Assembly (NCBI RefSeq): GCF_020564565.1
Contig: NZ_JAJCTD010000012.1
Span: 1 to 37,416 of the forward strand
DNA: 37,416 nt
Direction: 5' to 3'
Source: Rhodobacter sp. Har01
GTDB taxonomy: Bacteria; Pseudomonadota; Alphaproteobacteria; Rhodobacterales; Rhodobacteraceae
Shown here: positions 8,634-16,297 of the stretch, in pieces
How positions within the stretch are numbered: the first letter of the stretch is position 1
How the letters are laid out: every line of letters starts with the position of its first letter
Notes under the pieces: model-generated
What the model was told of the DNA's origin: nothing
The model's input: only the letters and a program-made list of their open reading frames with translations
The model's database searches: none
Made by a program: the position numbers and the translations under genes

Positions 8634-9616
8634 GGCAAAGTGCCGTATTGCGCGGCCAGCTTGTTCACCAGCCGGTAGGCGCGGACCAGCCTTGCAGGCG
8701 GAATGTCGGGCTGGATGAAATGCCCGGCGTTGAAGATGAAGCCGCCGCCGGGGGCATAGATGCCGAAGCGTTCGGTGATGTATTCGTCAAGTTCCTCGCC
8801 GTCATACTTCAACAGCCCGTCCACCACGTCGAGCGAGCCGTAGATCACGATCCGGTCGCCCCAGTTCGCCTTGACCTCGCGCGGGTCCATCCCGGCGCTT
8901 TCCTGCACCGGGTGCCACGAGGTGAAGCCCATCTCGATGATGTCCTCGACGATCTGCAGGATGTAGCCGTCGGAATGCAGGTTCACCGGCAAGCCGCGGC
9001 TGCGGGCGTGCTGCACCACGCGGGCGGCATAGGGCTTGATGATCGCCCGCCAGAGCTTGGGCGAGAACAGCATGGTGCCGTTGCTGCCCCAGTCGTCGGA
9101 CAGGGTCATCATGTCCACGCCGGCCTCGATCAGGTTGTCGACCTGCACGCACATCCAGTCGGCATAGCGGTCGAACCAGGCGGCCATGCGGTCGGGGTGG
9201 CCGCCCAGGTGCATCCAGCAATTCTCGATGCCCAGGAAGGACGAGGTGCCCTCGACCATCCCCCAGCAATGCGCCAGAACGCAGCGGTTGCCTTTGTGCC
9301 GGGTGATGGCAGTGGCGATGTTGGTGCCGCCGAAATCCTCGTTCCAGGCGGTGAAATTCAGCCACTTGGGGTCTTTCGGGTCTTCCAACTGCAGGCCCGC
9401 AAGCTCCAGGATGTCGAAGCGGCGGCCGTACTGGTTGGGAAAGGGCATCAGGCCGACGAAGACGTCGATGCCGAATTCCTCAAGGAACTTTTCGCGCGGG
9501 CCATAGTCGGCCTCAAGCCGTTCCAGAAAGTGCTTCTGGTACAGCCAGCAGTCGATGGGCGTGCGGTCCACCGGCTGGCGGTTGATCGTGGCCATCACGC
9601 GTTGCAACCCGTTCAT
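8630..9616 (-). CDS. Uroporphyrinogen-decarboxylase-superfamily protein (not HemE)
   Basis: This 328-residue TIM-barrel protein belongs to the URO-D/corrinoid-methyltransferase superfamily. Recognisable segments are MNGLQRVMATINRQPVDRTP at the start, DMMTLSDDWGSNGTMLFSP, VNLHSDGYI (H214-S-D-G217) and the C-terminal PGGGFIFNAGHFIQPDIP. It lacks the usual HemE N-terminal motif. H214 is followed by Ser-Asp instead of the Cys that completes the zinc site (HxC) of MtaA/MtbA-type methyltransferases, so neither activity can be assumed. Uncharacterised members of this group often lie in sugar-degradation clusters. The ATG overlaps the DUF4037 gene stop (ATGA), and its own stop overlaps the GH78-like start. 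A role in rhamnose or rhamnoside metabolism is inferred from context alone. Confidence 0.85.
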   Translation of the reverse strand: MNGLQRVMATINRQPVDRTPIDCWLYQKHFLERLEADYGPREKFLEEFGIDVFVGLMPFPNQYGRRFDILELAGLQLEDPKDPKWLNFTAWNEDFGGTNIATAITRHKGNRCVLAHCWGMVEGTSSFLGIENCWMHLGGHPDRMAAWFDRYADWMCVQVDNLIEAGVDMMTLSDDWGSNGTMLFSPKLWRAIIKPYAARVVQHARSRGLPVNLHSDGYILQIVEDIIEMGFTSWHPVQESAGMDPREVKANWGDRIVIYGSLDVVDGLLKYDGEELDEYITERFGIYAPGGGFIFNAGHFIQPDIPPARLVRAYRLVNKLAAQYGTLP

Positions 9617-10671
9617 TCGGCTTCCTCCAGCAGCAGCATCCGGCGCCAGTCGTCCTGGTCCACCCCGGCGACGAATTCGGAATGGAAGCCTTCCCAATGC
9701 ACCTGTTCCCATTGCGGGACGGTGCCGCGGATTTCGGCGGGGCATTGGCGGATCAGGTCGGCATAGGCGGATTCCAGCAGCCGATATCCCGAGGTGGCCG
9801 AGACCTCGTAGCGGGGGTGGGGGGCGATCAGGCCGTCTTCCACCATGGCGGCATCCAGGATGTCGGACATCTCATGCAGCAGGTCCAGCTTGCGCTGCCA
9901 GCCCGTGGTCAGGCGCGGCGCCTCATCCACGATATGCGCCAGCCGCGCGCCCATGCGGGGCAGGCGGTGGAACATCTCGGTCATCCACTTGTCATAGGGG
10001 TAATAGGTGCGGTCCAGCAGGAAGGCCATCTGCACCCCCCAGCGCAAGCTGCGGGCAAAGGTGGTGCTGGCGTAAAGCGTGTTGTTGCGCAGCAGCGCGC
10101 GTTTCAGGGCATAGACGCCCATGCCACTGAAATACCGGCTCCAATGCGCCAGACGGCGCAGGCGGACGGGTTCGGGGTAATAGGCTTGCAGGGCAATGCG
10201 GACGGCGGAGAAGCGGGCCGAGGGGTCGTGCCAGACCTCGCCGGCCACGATGTGGGTGATGTCTTCCTCGGGGATCGCCAGCCAGTCGGCCAGGGTCTGT
10301 GGCGCCCGGTCCAGACCGATTGTGGAGCGCAGGTGATGCTCAAGGCTGGCCAGTGCAACACCCTTGGTGCGGGTATAGCCCTCGCGCAACTCGCGCCCGC
10401 GCCAGACCTGCGGCAGGTGGGCGGCAAGGCCGTCCTCGATCTCGGCGCCCATTGCGGCCATCAGGGTTTCCGGCAGCAGGATGTTCACCCGCAGGCCGAA
10501 GTGGTGGTCGGTGGAGTACTCATCATCCAGCCGCAACACTTCCGACCCGTAGCCGAAGACTCCCGCCGCCATCTGCGCGGCTTCCTGCGGGAAATGCACC
10601 TGCAACAGCGGGTGGACGACCTCATTCCAGAAGTCGTGGCTGTCGTCGATGATCGACCGCTTCTGCGCCAT
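9613..10671 (-). CDS. DUF4037-type protein with nucleotidyltransferase-like fold
   Basis: This is a 352-residue soluble protein that I place in the DUF4037 group, from memory of its N-terminal motif. G42-S43 is followed by DDEYSTDHHFGLRVN (49-63), which resembles the Gly-Ser...Asp-x-Asp signature of nucleotidyltransferases. The second acidic position seems to be His57, as D55-H56-H57. The rest is largely helical, as in aminoglycoside adenylyltransferases. The ATG at 10671 has GGAGG about 9 nt upstream. It is the first gene of the overlapping triad with URO-D and GH78, and follows rhaI by 96 bp containing a palindrome pair. No biochemical function is known to me for the family; co-transcription with rhaDI is inferred. 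Confidence 0.72.
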   Translation of the reverse strand: MAQKRSIIDDSHDFWNEVVHPLLQVHFPQEAAQMAAGVFGYGSEVLRLDDEYSTDHHFGLRVNILLPETLMAAMGAEIEDGLAAHLPQVWRGRELREGYTRTKGVALASLEHHLRSTIGLDRAPQTLADWLAIPEEDITHIVAGEVWHDPSARFSAVRIALQAYYPEPVRLRRLAHWSRYFSGMGVYALKRALLRNNTLYASTTFARSLRWGVQMAFLLDRTYYPYDKWMTEMFHRLPRMGARLAHIVDEAPRLTTGWQRKLDLLHEMSDILDAAMVEDGLIAPHPRYEVSATSGYRLLESAYADLIRQCPAEIRGTVPQWEQVHWEGFHSEFVAGVDQDDWRRMLLLEEAE

Positions 10672-10701
10672 GCAACCCGGCCTCCCCTCTCGCTCGTCCC
10701 T

Positions 10702-10763
10702 CCGAGTTTTCGTCGAAAACTCGGCTTCCCTGAACAGACCCGAATTTTCGACGAAAATTCGGG
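10702..10763. repeat. Inverted pair of TTTTCG-T-CGAAAA palindromes
   Basis: Two perfect palindromes follow rhaI. The first has 11-bp arms (CCGAGTTTTCG at 10702-10712, centre T, complement at 10714-10724). The second has 12-bp arms (10739-10750 and 10752-10763) around a central A. The core TTTTCG-T-CGAAAA is the same in both but in opposite orientation, while the outer bases differ and remain complementary. The same pair arrangement occurs at 27305-27355. Lying 4 nt after the rhaI stop, they may act as a 3'-end or partial termination signal before the DUF4037 gene. Confidence 0.88.
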
Positions 10764-10767
10764 CGCT

Positions 10768-12060
10768 TCAGACGATCCCCGACGACGCCCCCTTCACGGC
10801 GGGTCGTTCTTTTGCGACCTTGCCGCGGTAGCCCGACGCCCGATAAGTGGTGATCGGGTCCTGCGCCCCGCCCTGACGGAGGCGTGCCTCGGCCAGGATG
10901 GGCGAGACGTCGGTCAGGAAGGCGGCCTTCAGCAGCCGGTGCGCACCGAGGGCATCGTTCGCGGCCTGGGCCTCAGCCAGCGCCTTGCGGTCCACCAGCG
11001 AGGCCTGGACATAGGCCCGGGCGATTTCCATGGCACTGGACATCAGGCTTTCGATCGGGTCGGTCACGTTGTGGCTTTGGTCGATCATGTAGGCCGGGGC
11101 GAAGTCGCGCGCCCCGCGCGCCTCGGCATCGACCAGTTCGTTGAACACCAGGAACAGGCGGAAGGGGTCAATGCTGCCGGCATCCAGGTCGTCGTCGCCG
11201 TACTTGGAATCATTGAAGTGAAAGCCCGCCAGCTTTCCGACATGGATCAGCCGGGAAACGATCTGCTCGATGTTCACGTTGGGGGCATGGTGGCCCAGGT
11301 CCACGAGGCATTTCGCCTTCGGCCCCAGCGCCTGCGCGGCGATGAGGGAAGAGCCCCAGTCGCTGATGACGGTGGAATAGAAGGCGGGTTCGTACATCTT
11401 GTGTTCAAGGAGCAGCACCATGCCGTCGGGAAGGCCGGCATAAATGGCCTCCATTGCCGCAAGGTAGCGGTCAAACATCGCGGTCAGGCTTTGCTGGCCG
11501 GGAAAGTTGGTTCCGTCGCCGATCCAGACCGTCAGTGCGGGCGCCCCAAGGGCGCGGCCAATCTCGATGCATTCCAGGTTGTGCTCCACCGCCTGCGCAC
11601 GGGTGGCAGGGTCGGCGGAGGCCAATGAGCCGAACTTGTAGGTCAGCGGCTGATCGGGCTGGTCCTGGAAGGTGTTCGAGTTCACCGCGTCGAAGCCCAG
11701 GCCATACTGCGCCGCCTCCTGCCGCAAGGCGTTCCAGTCGGCGACCTTGTCCCAGGGGATATGCGGGCTGACGGTCCGCGTGCCGCGGGTCAGTTGTTGG
11801 ATCACCCCGCAATCGGCCAGCTTGTCATGGATGTGGCGGGGCTCTCCCGGCCCGGGAAAGCGGGCAAAGCGGGTGCCGCCGGTGCCGACGCCCCAGGTCG
11901 GCACCGCCACCGACCAGGCCATGGCGCGGGTCACCACGGTTTCGATGTCGATGCCACGGCGGGCCAGGTGCCGGGCCAGCGCGCCGAAATCGTCTTCCTG
12001 TGCCGCGCTGGCCTGCGCGTTCAGGCTGCCGATCAGGTCTTCGGAAATCAGCGCGGTCAT
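10768..12060 (-). CDS. rhaI: L-rhamnose isomerase (Pseudomonas stutzeri / rhizobial type)
   Basis: The enzyme converts L-rhamnose to L-rhamnulose, the first intracellular step after mutarotation. The protein is 430 residues with a xylose-isomerase-like TIM barrel. The metal-site residues fall at the same numbers as in the P. stutzeri enzyme: E219, D254, H257, H281, D289, D291 and D327, seen in LLLEHKMYEP, CLVDLGHHAP, GFHFNDSKYGDDD and MIDQSHNV. It follows rhaD by 3 bp and is clearly co-transcribed. This type is unrelated at sequence level to the E. coli RhaA length class. A pair of palindromes lies right after the stop. Confidence 0.97.
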   Translation of the reverse strand: MTALISEDLIGSLNAQASAAQEDDFGALARHLARRGIDIETVVTRAMAWSVAVPTWGVGTGGTRFARFPGPGEPRHIHDKLADCGVIQQLTRGTRTVSPHIPWDKVADWNALRQEAAQYGLGFDAVNSNTFQDQPDQPLTYKFGSLASADPATRAQAVEHNLECIEIGRALGAPALTVWIGDGTNFPGQQSLTAMFDRYLAAMEAIYAGLPDGMVLLLEHKMYEPAFYSTVISDWGSSLIAAQALGPKAKCLVDLGHHAPNVNIEQIVSRLIHVGKLAGFHFNDSKYGDDDLDAGSIDPFRLFLVFNELVDAEARGARDFAPAYMIDQSHNVTDPIESLMSSAMEIARAYVQASLVDRKALAEAQAANDALGAHRLLKAAFLTDVSPILAEARLRQGGAQDPITTYRASGYRGKVAKERPAVKGASSGIV

Positions 12061-12063
12061 GGG

Positions 12064-14133
12064 CTACCTCGTGAAGGAAACGGCGTTGCCGGCGTCGACG
12101 TTCAGGAAATTCCCGGTCGACTTGGCCGACAGGTCCGAGGCGAAGAAGTAGACGCCTTCGGCAATGTCCTCGGGGAAGACCGAGCGTTGCAGCAGGCTGC
12201 GCTTGCGGTAATGCTCTTCCAGCTCGCTGACCGCGATCTTGTTCGAGGCGGCGCGCTGCTGGCTCCATTCGCCCTGCCAGATCTTCGATCCGCGCAGCAC
12301 GGCGTCGGGGTTCACCACGTTGACGCGGATGCCGAAGGGCGCGCCTTCCAGCGCCATGCAGCGGGCCAGATGGATTTCGGCCGCCTTGGCGGTGCAATAG
12401 GCCGATGCCGCGGGCGAGGCGGCGACGCCGTTCTTGGAGCTGACGAAGACCATCGACCCGCCCAGAGCTTGCGCCTTGAGGATGCGATAGCCTTCGCGCG
12501 CCACCAGGAAATAGCCGGTGGACAGGATGTCCATCGTGCGGTTCCACATCGCAAGGGTGGTATCCTCCACCGCCGCGGCCGATGTGATGCCGGCGTTGTT
12601 CACCACCACGTCCAGGCCGCCGTACTCTTGCACCGTCTGTTCCAGCGCCGCGACGACCTGCGTCTCTTGCGTGACGTCCATGACCACGCCACGCACCATG
12701 TCGCGACCGTATCGCTTGGCGAAACCGGCGGTCACCTCGTCCAGCGAGGGCTGGTCGACGTCGGCCAGCACCACGTTGCAGCCTTCCTTCAGCAGACGGT
12801 CTGCGGTGGCGGAACCGATGCCTCCTGCCCCGCCGGTGATGAAGGCGACGCGGCCCTGCATCGGCTTGGCCTTCGGCATCCGCTGCAGCTTGGCCTCTTC
12901 CAGAAGCCAGTATTCGATGTCGAAGGCTTCCTGTTCCGGCAGGCCCTGATAGGTGCTGACGCCGGACGCCCCGCGCATCACGTTGATGGCGTTGAGGTAG
13001 AATTCGGCCGAAATCCGGGCGGTGGACTTGTCTTTGGCAAACGAGATCATGCCGACGCCGGGCACCAGGTAGATCACCGCGTTCGGGTCGCGCAGGGCGG
13101 GCGAGTTCGGGCGCTTGCAGCGGTCGTAATAGGCCGCGTAGTCGGCGCGGTAGCCGGCGATCAGGGCATCCAGCGCGGGTTCGTCGGCATCGGCGGGCAG
13201 GATCAGCGGCTTGATCTTGGTGCGCAGGAAATGGTCGGGGCAAGAGGTGCCCAAGGGCGCCAACGCGGTCAGCGCATTCGAGTTCACGAAGTCCAGCACC
13301 TCGGGCGCGTCGGTGAAGTGGCCGGCCTTCATCTCGGCCTTGGAGATGCGGCCGCGGATCAGCGGCATCAGGCGGCGGGCGGCGGCCTTGCGGTCCTGCG
13401 CGGCAAGGGCGGGCACCTTCTCGCCGCCGAACACCGGGCGCGCCTCGTTCGCGGCCAGCCAGGCGGCGGCGGTGTTGATGATGCGGATCGTGGTCTCGTA
13501 GCACTCTTTCGCCGTGGCCCCCCAGGTGAACAACCCGTGGCTGCCCAGCACCGCGCCCTTGAGGTGGGGGTTTTCCTCGGCCAGACGGCCCAGTTGAATG
13601 CCCAGGTCGATGCCCGGCCGCTGCCACGGCAGATAGCCGATCTCATCGCCGAAAACGGTTTTCGTCAGTGCCACCTGGTCCTTTGCGGCGGCAATGGCGA
13701 TCACCGCGTCGGAATGCACATGGTCCACATGCACCTGCGGCACGAAGGCATGTAGCCAGGTGTCGATCGACGGCGCGCGGGGGTTCAGGTTGAAGATGCA
13801 ATGGTCCAGCGCCTGCACCATGGCGTCTTCCTGGCTGAGGTCGCGATACTGCGCCCTGAGCTGCATCAGCCGGTCCATGTAGACGGTGGCGAAACCGTCC
13901 AGCTTCATGCTGCCGATGTCGCCGCCCGAACCCTTGACCCACAGCACCTGCACATCAGCCCCGGTCAGCGGATCCTTCGCCGCGACCTTGGCCGAGGTGT
14001 TGCCGCCACCGAAATTGGTGATCCGCAGGTCGGACCCCAGAAGGTTCGAGCGGTACAGCAGCAGCCCCGGTTCATCCAGGCGGGCGGCGACGGCGTCATC
14101 CCAGAGGGATGGAAGAAGGCTGCCTTGAGTCAT
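12064..14133 (-). CDS. rhaD: Bifunctional rhamnulose-1-phosphate aldolase / short-chain dehydrogenase
   Basis: This is a 689-residue fusion. Residues 1 to ~420 form a class II aldolase with ITNFGGGNTSAKV near the start and the zinc-type histidines of HVDHVHSDAV, and would split L-rhamnulose-1-phosphate to DHAP and L-lactaldehyde. Residues ~425-689 form an NAD(P)-dependent short-chain dehydrogenase with TGGAGGIG (from T433), NNAG and the catalytic YCTAK, likely acting on lactaldehyde. The ATG at 14133 (MTQGSLLPSLWDD) fits the family start; a longer in-frame start at 14205 would cover the promoter. The Shine-Dalgarno is weak. It is divergent from rhaR and followed by rhaI after 3 bp. This fusion is the known form in rhizobia and Bacillus. 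Confidence 0.96.
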   Translation of the reverse strand: MTQGSLLPSLWDDAVAARLDEPGLLLYRSNLLGSDLRITNFGGGNTSAKVAAKDPLTGADVQVLWVKGSGGDIGSMKLDGFATVYMDRLMQLRAQYRDLSQEDAMVQALDHCIFNLNPRAPSIDTWLHAFVPQVHVDHVHSDAVIAIAAAKDQVALTKTVFGDEIGYLPWQRPGIDLGIQLGRLAEENPHLKGAVLGSHGLFTWGATAKECYETTIRIINTAAAWLAANEARPVFGGEKVPALAAQDRKAAARRLMPLIRGRISKAEMKAGHFTDAPEVLDFVNSNALTALAPLGTSCPDHFLRTKIKPLILPADADEPALDALIAGYRADYAAYYDRCKRPNSPALRDPNAVIYLVPGVGMISFAKDKSTARISAEFYLNAINVMRGASGVSTYQGLPEQEAFDIEYWLLEEAKLQRMPKAKPMQGRVAFITGGAGGIGSATADRLLKEGCNVVLADVDQPSLDEVTAGFAKRYGRDMVRGVVMDVTQETQVVAALEQTVQEYGGLDVVVNNAGITSAAAVEDTTLAMWNRTMDILSTGYFLVAREGYRILKAQALGGSMVFVSSKNGVAASPAASAYCTAKAAEIHLARCMALEGAPFGIRVNVVNPDAVLRGSKIWQGEWSQQRAASNKIAVSELEEHYRKRSLLQRSVFPEDIAEGVYFFASDLSAKSTGNFLNVDAGNAVSFTR

Positions 14134-14177
14134 CGGGGGGTCATCTGTCCATCGGTGTCGGGAAGGAATTTCAGGAA

Positions 14178-14205
14178 AGGATACGAGCCAGACGCTCACA
14201 GTCAA
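14178..14205 (-). promoter_or_regulatory. Candidate rhaDI promoter
   Basis: On the minus strand TTGACT (14205-14200) and TATCCT (14183-14178) are separated by 16 bp, a plausible housekeeping-sigma promoter pointing to rhaD. Transcription would start near 14171, about 38 nt before the ATG. The -35 overlaps the left arm of the inverted repeat at 14203-14265, consistent with repression by RhaR. Confidence 0.5.
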
Positions 14206-14265
14206 TCAAGAATGCGCATTCTGCGTCGCAGAGAATCTATTGCGGTGCAGCATCGCGATTGATTG
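14203..14265. promoter_or_regulatory. Candidate RhaR operator region between rhaD and rhaR
   Basis: The 168-bp divergent region has a 14-bp perfect palindrome AGAATGCGCATTCT (14209-14222) and an inverted repeat CAATCAA (14203-14209) / TTGATTG (14259-14265). The left arm touches the candidate rhaD -35. The right arm ends just before TTGACG (14266-14271), a possible -35 for rhaR. A DeoR-family repressor bound to both arms could silence both operons. The motif is read from sequence only; no known RhaR consensus was used. Confidence 0.45.
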
Positions 14266-14301
14266 TTGACGGATATGAGCGATTCTTTCTAGCGTAAGGT
14301 C

Positions 14302-15102
14302 ATGCATGAACGTGAACGCTGGCACCTGATCCTGAACCGGCTGCGCGAACGCGGCATCGTCCGCATCGGCGACCTGGCCGCGTTGACCGGGGCCTCGGTC
14401 GCCACGCTGCGGCGCGACCTGGCCAAGCTGGAGGACAGCGGCCAGTTGCGGCGCGTGCATGGCGGGGCCGAAGGTGCGGGCGTGTCGGGGCAGAACGAGT
14501 TGACCGCGACGTCGTTCGGTGCCAGCCAGACCCAGCACGCAACCGAAAAGCGCGCGGTGGCGGCGCTGGCGGCAGGCCTGTGCGAGGACGGCGATTCGAT
14601 CATCCTGAACGCCGGCAGCACCACCTGGTTCCTGGCGCAATGCCTGCGCGGGCACCGGATGCAGGTGCTGACCAACAGCTTCCCCATCGCGCAGGAACTG
14701 ATCGCGCATTCCGCCAACCGCGTGGTCCTGCCGGGCGGCGAGTTGTATCGCGAGCCGGGCATCATCCTGTCGCCCTTTGACGAAGACGCGATCCAGCATT
14801 TCGCGGCGTCGAAGATGTTCATGTCCTGTTATGCGATCACCCCCCTGGGCGTGATCGAAAGCGATCCGCTGATCGCCCGGGCCGAGGCCAAGCTTCTGAC
14901 CCGCACCGAACGGCTGATCGTGGTGGCCGATTCGTCCAAGTTCGAGGCCCGCGGCAACATGGTGGTCTGCCCGCTGTCGCGCGTTTCGACCGTGGTCACG
15001 GATACCGGGGCACCGCCGCAGATGGTGGAGCATCTGCGGTCGGTCGGCGTGGAGGTGCTGATCGCGGACCCGCAGGAAAGGAAGGTCCTCACGGCGGCCT
15101 GA
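14302..15102 (+). CDS. rhaR: DeoR-family transcriptional repressor of rhamnose genes
   Basis: This is a 266-residue DeoR/GlpR-type regulator. The N-terminal winged helix-turn-helix (about residues 5-57) contains IGDLAALTGASVATLRRDLAKL and ends in RRVHGGAEG. The C-terminal part is the sugar-isomerase-like effector domain with LNAGSTTWFLAQCL and the late DSSKFEARG. By analogy with Rhizobium leguminosarum RhaR it should repress the transport and catabolic genes until a rhamnose catabolite binds. The ATG at 14302 has a weak AAGG upstream. It is the first gene of the rightward rha operon and divergent from rhaDI. Confidence 0.93.
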   Translation: MHERERWHLILNRLRERGIVRIGDLAALTGASVATLRRDLAKLEDSGQLRRVHGGAEGAGVSGQNELTATSFGASQTQHATEKRAVAALAAGLCEDGDSIILNAGSTTWFLAQCLRGHRMQVLTNSFPIAQELIAHSANRVVLPGGELYREPGIILSPFDEDAIQHFAASKMFMSCYAITPLGVIESDPLIARAEAKLLTRTERLIVVADSSKFEARGNMVVCPLSRVSTVVTDTGAPPQMVEHLRSVGVEVLIADPQERKVLTAA

Positions 15103-15113
15103 ACGGCCGTGAG
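15088..15113 (+). terminator. Hairpin at the rhaR 3' end (attenuator-like)
   Basis: Arms CTCACGGC (15088-15095) and GCCGTGAG (15106-15113) with a 10-nt loop span the rhaR stop codon. There is no T-run, so it is not a full terminator. It could protect or trim the messenger between the regulator and the highly needed binding protein gene rhaS. Confidence 0.35.
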
Positions 15114-15142
15114 ACGTGCAAACCAAGAGGGAGGAGATACCG

Positions 15143-16192
15143 ATGAAGATGACGAAATTCTCGGGACTGGCGCTGGCCGCCGGTCTGGTGGCGGGCCTTC
15201 TCGGCTCGACCGCGATGGCAGAACCGGTGACCGCGACCCCGGGCCAGGCGGTGAACGCCGTCCTGCTGCCCAAGTTCCTGGGCATCCTGCCCTTCGACCA
15301 GGCCAACCGCGGCGCGCAAGAGGCGGCAGCGGAACTGGGCTCGACCGGCACGCTGGAATTCATCGGGCCGACGCCCGAGAACTCGGCCGCCGGGCAGATC
15401 GAGATGCTGACCACGGCGACGACGCAGAAGCAGCACGTCGTGATGCTGTCGAACAACGCCGGCGACCAGATCGCGCCAACGGCCGAGGCCGCGCAGGCGG
15501 CGGGCACCAAGGTGGTGACCTGGGACAGCCCGATCCCCAACGGCAAGGGCGAGACGGTGTTCGTGGCGCAGGTCGACTTCGGCTCGATCGGCGTCGTCAT
15601 GGCCGACATGGCGTTTGACCTGGCCGGCGGCGCGGGTGAATTCGCGGTGCTGTCCGCCAGCCCCGATGCGGCCAACCAGAACGCCTGGATCGAGGCGATG
15701 AAAGAGGTGCTGAAGGGCGACAAGTACAAGGACCTGAAGCTGGTCGATGTCGTCTACGGCAACGACCAGTCCGAGGAGAGCTACAACCGCGCCCTGGGCC
15801 TGGTGGACAAGTATCCCGACCTGAAGGTGATCATGGCGCCGACAACGGTGGGCATCGTCGCCGCGGCCAAGGCGATGCAGGACGAGGGCCTGTGCGAGAA
15901 GGTCAAGGTCTCGGGCCTGGGCCTGCCGGCGGAAATGGTCAGCTATTCGCTGAACGGTTGCGCCCCGCAGTTCGCGCTGTGGAGCTTTGTCGACCTGGGC
16001 TACCTGACCTATCAGGTCAGCTATGCCCTGGCCACCGGCGCCATCAAGGGCGAGATCGGCGAAGAGCTGAACGCCGGCCGCATGGGCGCCTTCAAGATCG
16101 AGGAAGACCCCGGCCGTCCGGGCGCCAAGCGCATCCTGATGGGGCCGTTCACGGTGTATACCAAGGACAACGTCGAGGCCGCGGCGAACTGA
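15143..16192 (+). CDS. rhaS: Rhamnose ABC transporter, periplasmic binding protein
   Basis: This is the periplasmic sugar-binding protein of the rhamnose importer, in the RbsB/type I fold family. The 349-residue precursor has a signal peptide of about 26 residues ending AMA before EPV. The mature part shows the LacI-like two-lobe pattern, e.g. LTTATTQKQHVVMLSNNAG and VVYGNDQSEESYNRAL. I chose the ATG at 15143 because GGGAGGAG lies 7 nt upstream; an upstream in-frame start at 15116 would spoil the signal peptide. It follows rhaR by 40 bp and is followed by a strong hairpin, a usual way to raise binding protein over the membrane components. In rhizobia this protein is required for rhamnose uptake. 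Confidence 0.95.
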   Translation: MKMTKFSGLALAAGLVAGLLGSTAMAEPVTATPGQAVNAVLLPKFLGILPFDQANRGAQEAAAELGSTGTLEFIGPTPENSAAGQIEMLTTATTQKQHVVMLSNNAGDQIAPTAEAAQAAGTKVVTWDSPIPNGKGETVFVAQVDFGSIGVVMADMAFDLAGGAGEFAVLSASPDAANQNAWIEAMKEVLKGDKYKDLKLVDVVYGNDQSEESYNRALGLVDKYPDLKVIMAPTTVGIVAAAKAMQDEGLCEKVKVSGLGLPAEMVSYSLNGCAPQFALWSFVDLGYLTYQVSYALATGAIKGEIGEELNAGRMGAFKIEEDPGRPGAKRILMGPFTVYTKDNVEAAAN

Positions 16193-16216
16193 CGTCGGCC
16201 TGACGGAACCCGAAGG

Positions 16217-16236
16217 CGGGGGGGCCAGCCCCCCCG
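16217..16236 (+). repeat. GC-rich hairpin element between rhaS and rhaT
   Basis: Arms CGGGGGGGC (16217-16225) and GCCCCCCCG (16228-16236) are followed by CCCCCCGGGGTATTTCGGCC and AAGATGAAGGC (to about 16267). I remember this combination as a recurrent intergenic element in Rhodobacterales genomes; a genome-wide count would settle that. Placed after the binding-protein gene, it probably gives 3'-end protection and partial attenuation of rhaTPQU. Confidence 0.6.
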
Positions 16237-16297
16237 ACCCCCCGGGGTATTTCGGCCAAGATGAAGGCAGAAGGTCTGTCAGGAAGGGTCGCGCCTG

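Noticed and set aside
8630..9616. Calling the URO-D-like gene hemE
   Set aside because: The HemE N-terminal signature is absent, there are no haem genes nearby, and the HSDG motif belongs to the uncharacterised sugar-cluster subgroup.
9550..9620. Cobalamin riboswitch or corrinoid-related element near the URO-D-like gene
   Set aside because: The gene overlaps its upstream neighbour by 4 bp, so there is no leader, and no B12-box-like sequence was seen upstream of the DUF4037 gene.
13640..13670. GAAAACGGTTTTC in rhaD as another member of the TTTTCG palindrome family
   Set aside because: It lacks the central TCGTCGA core, is inside a coding region and has no partner unit.
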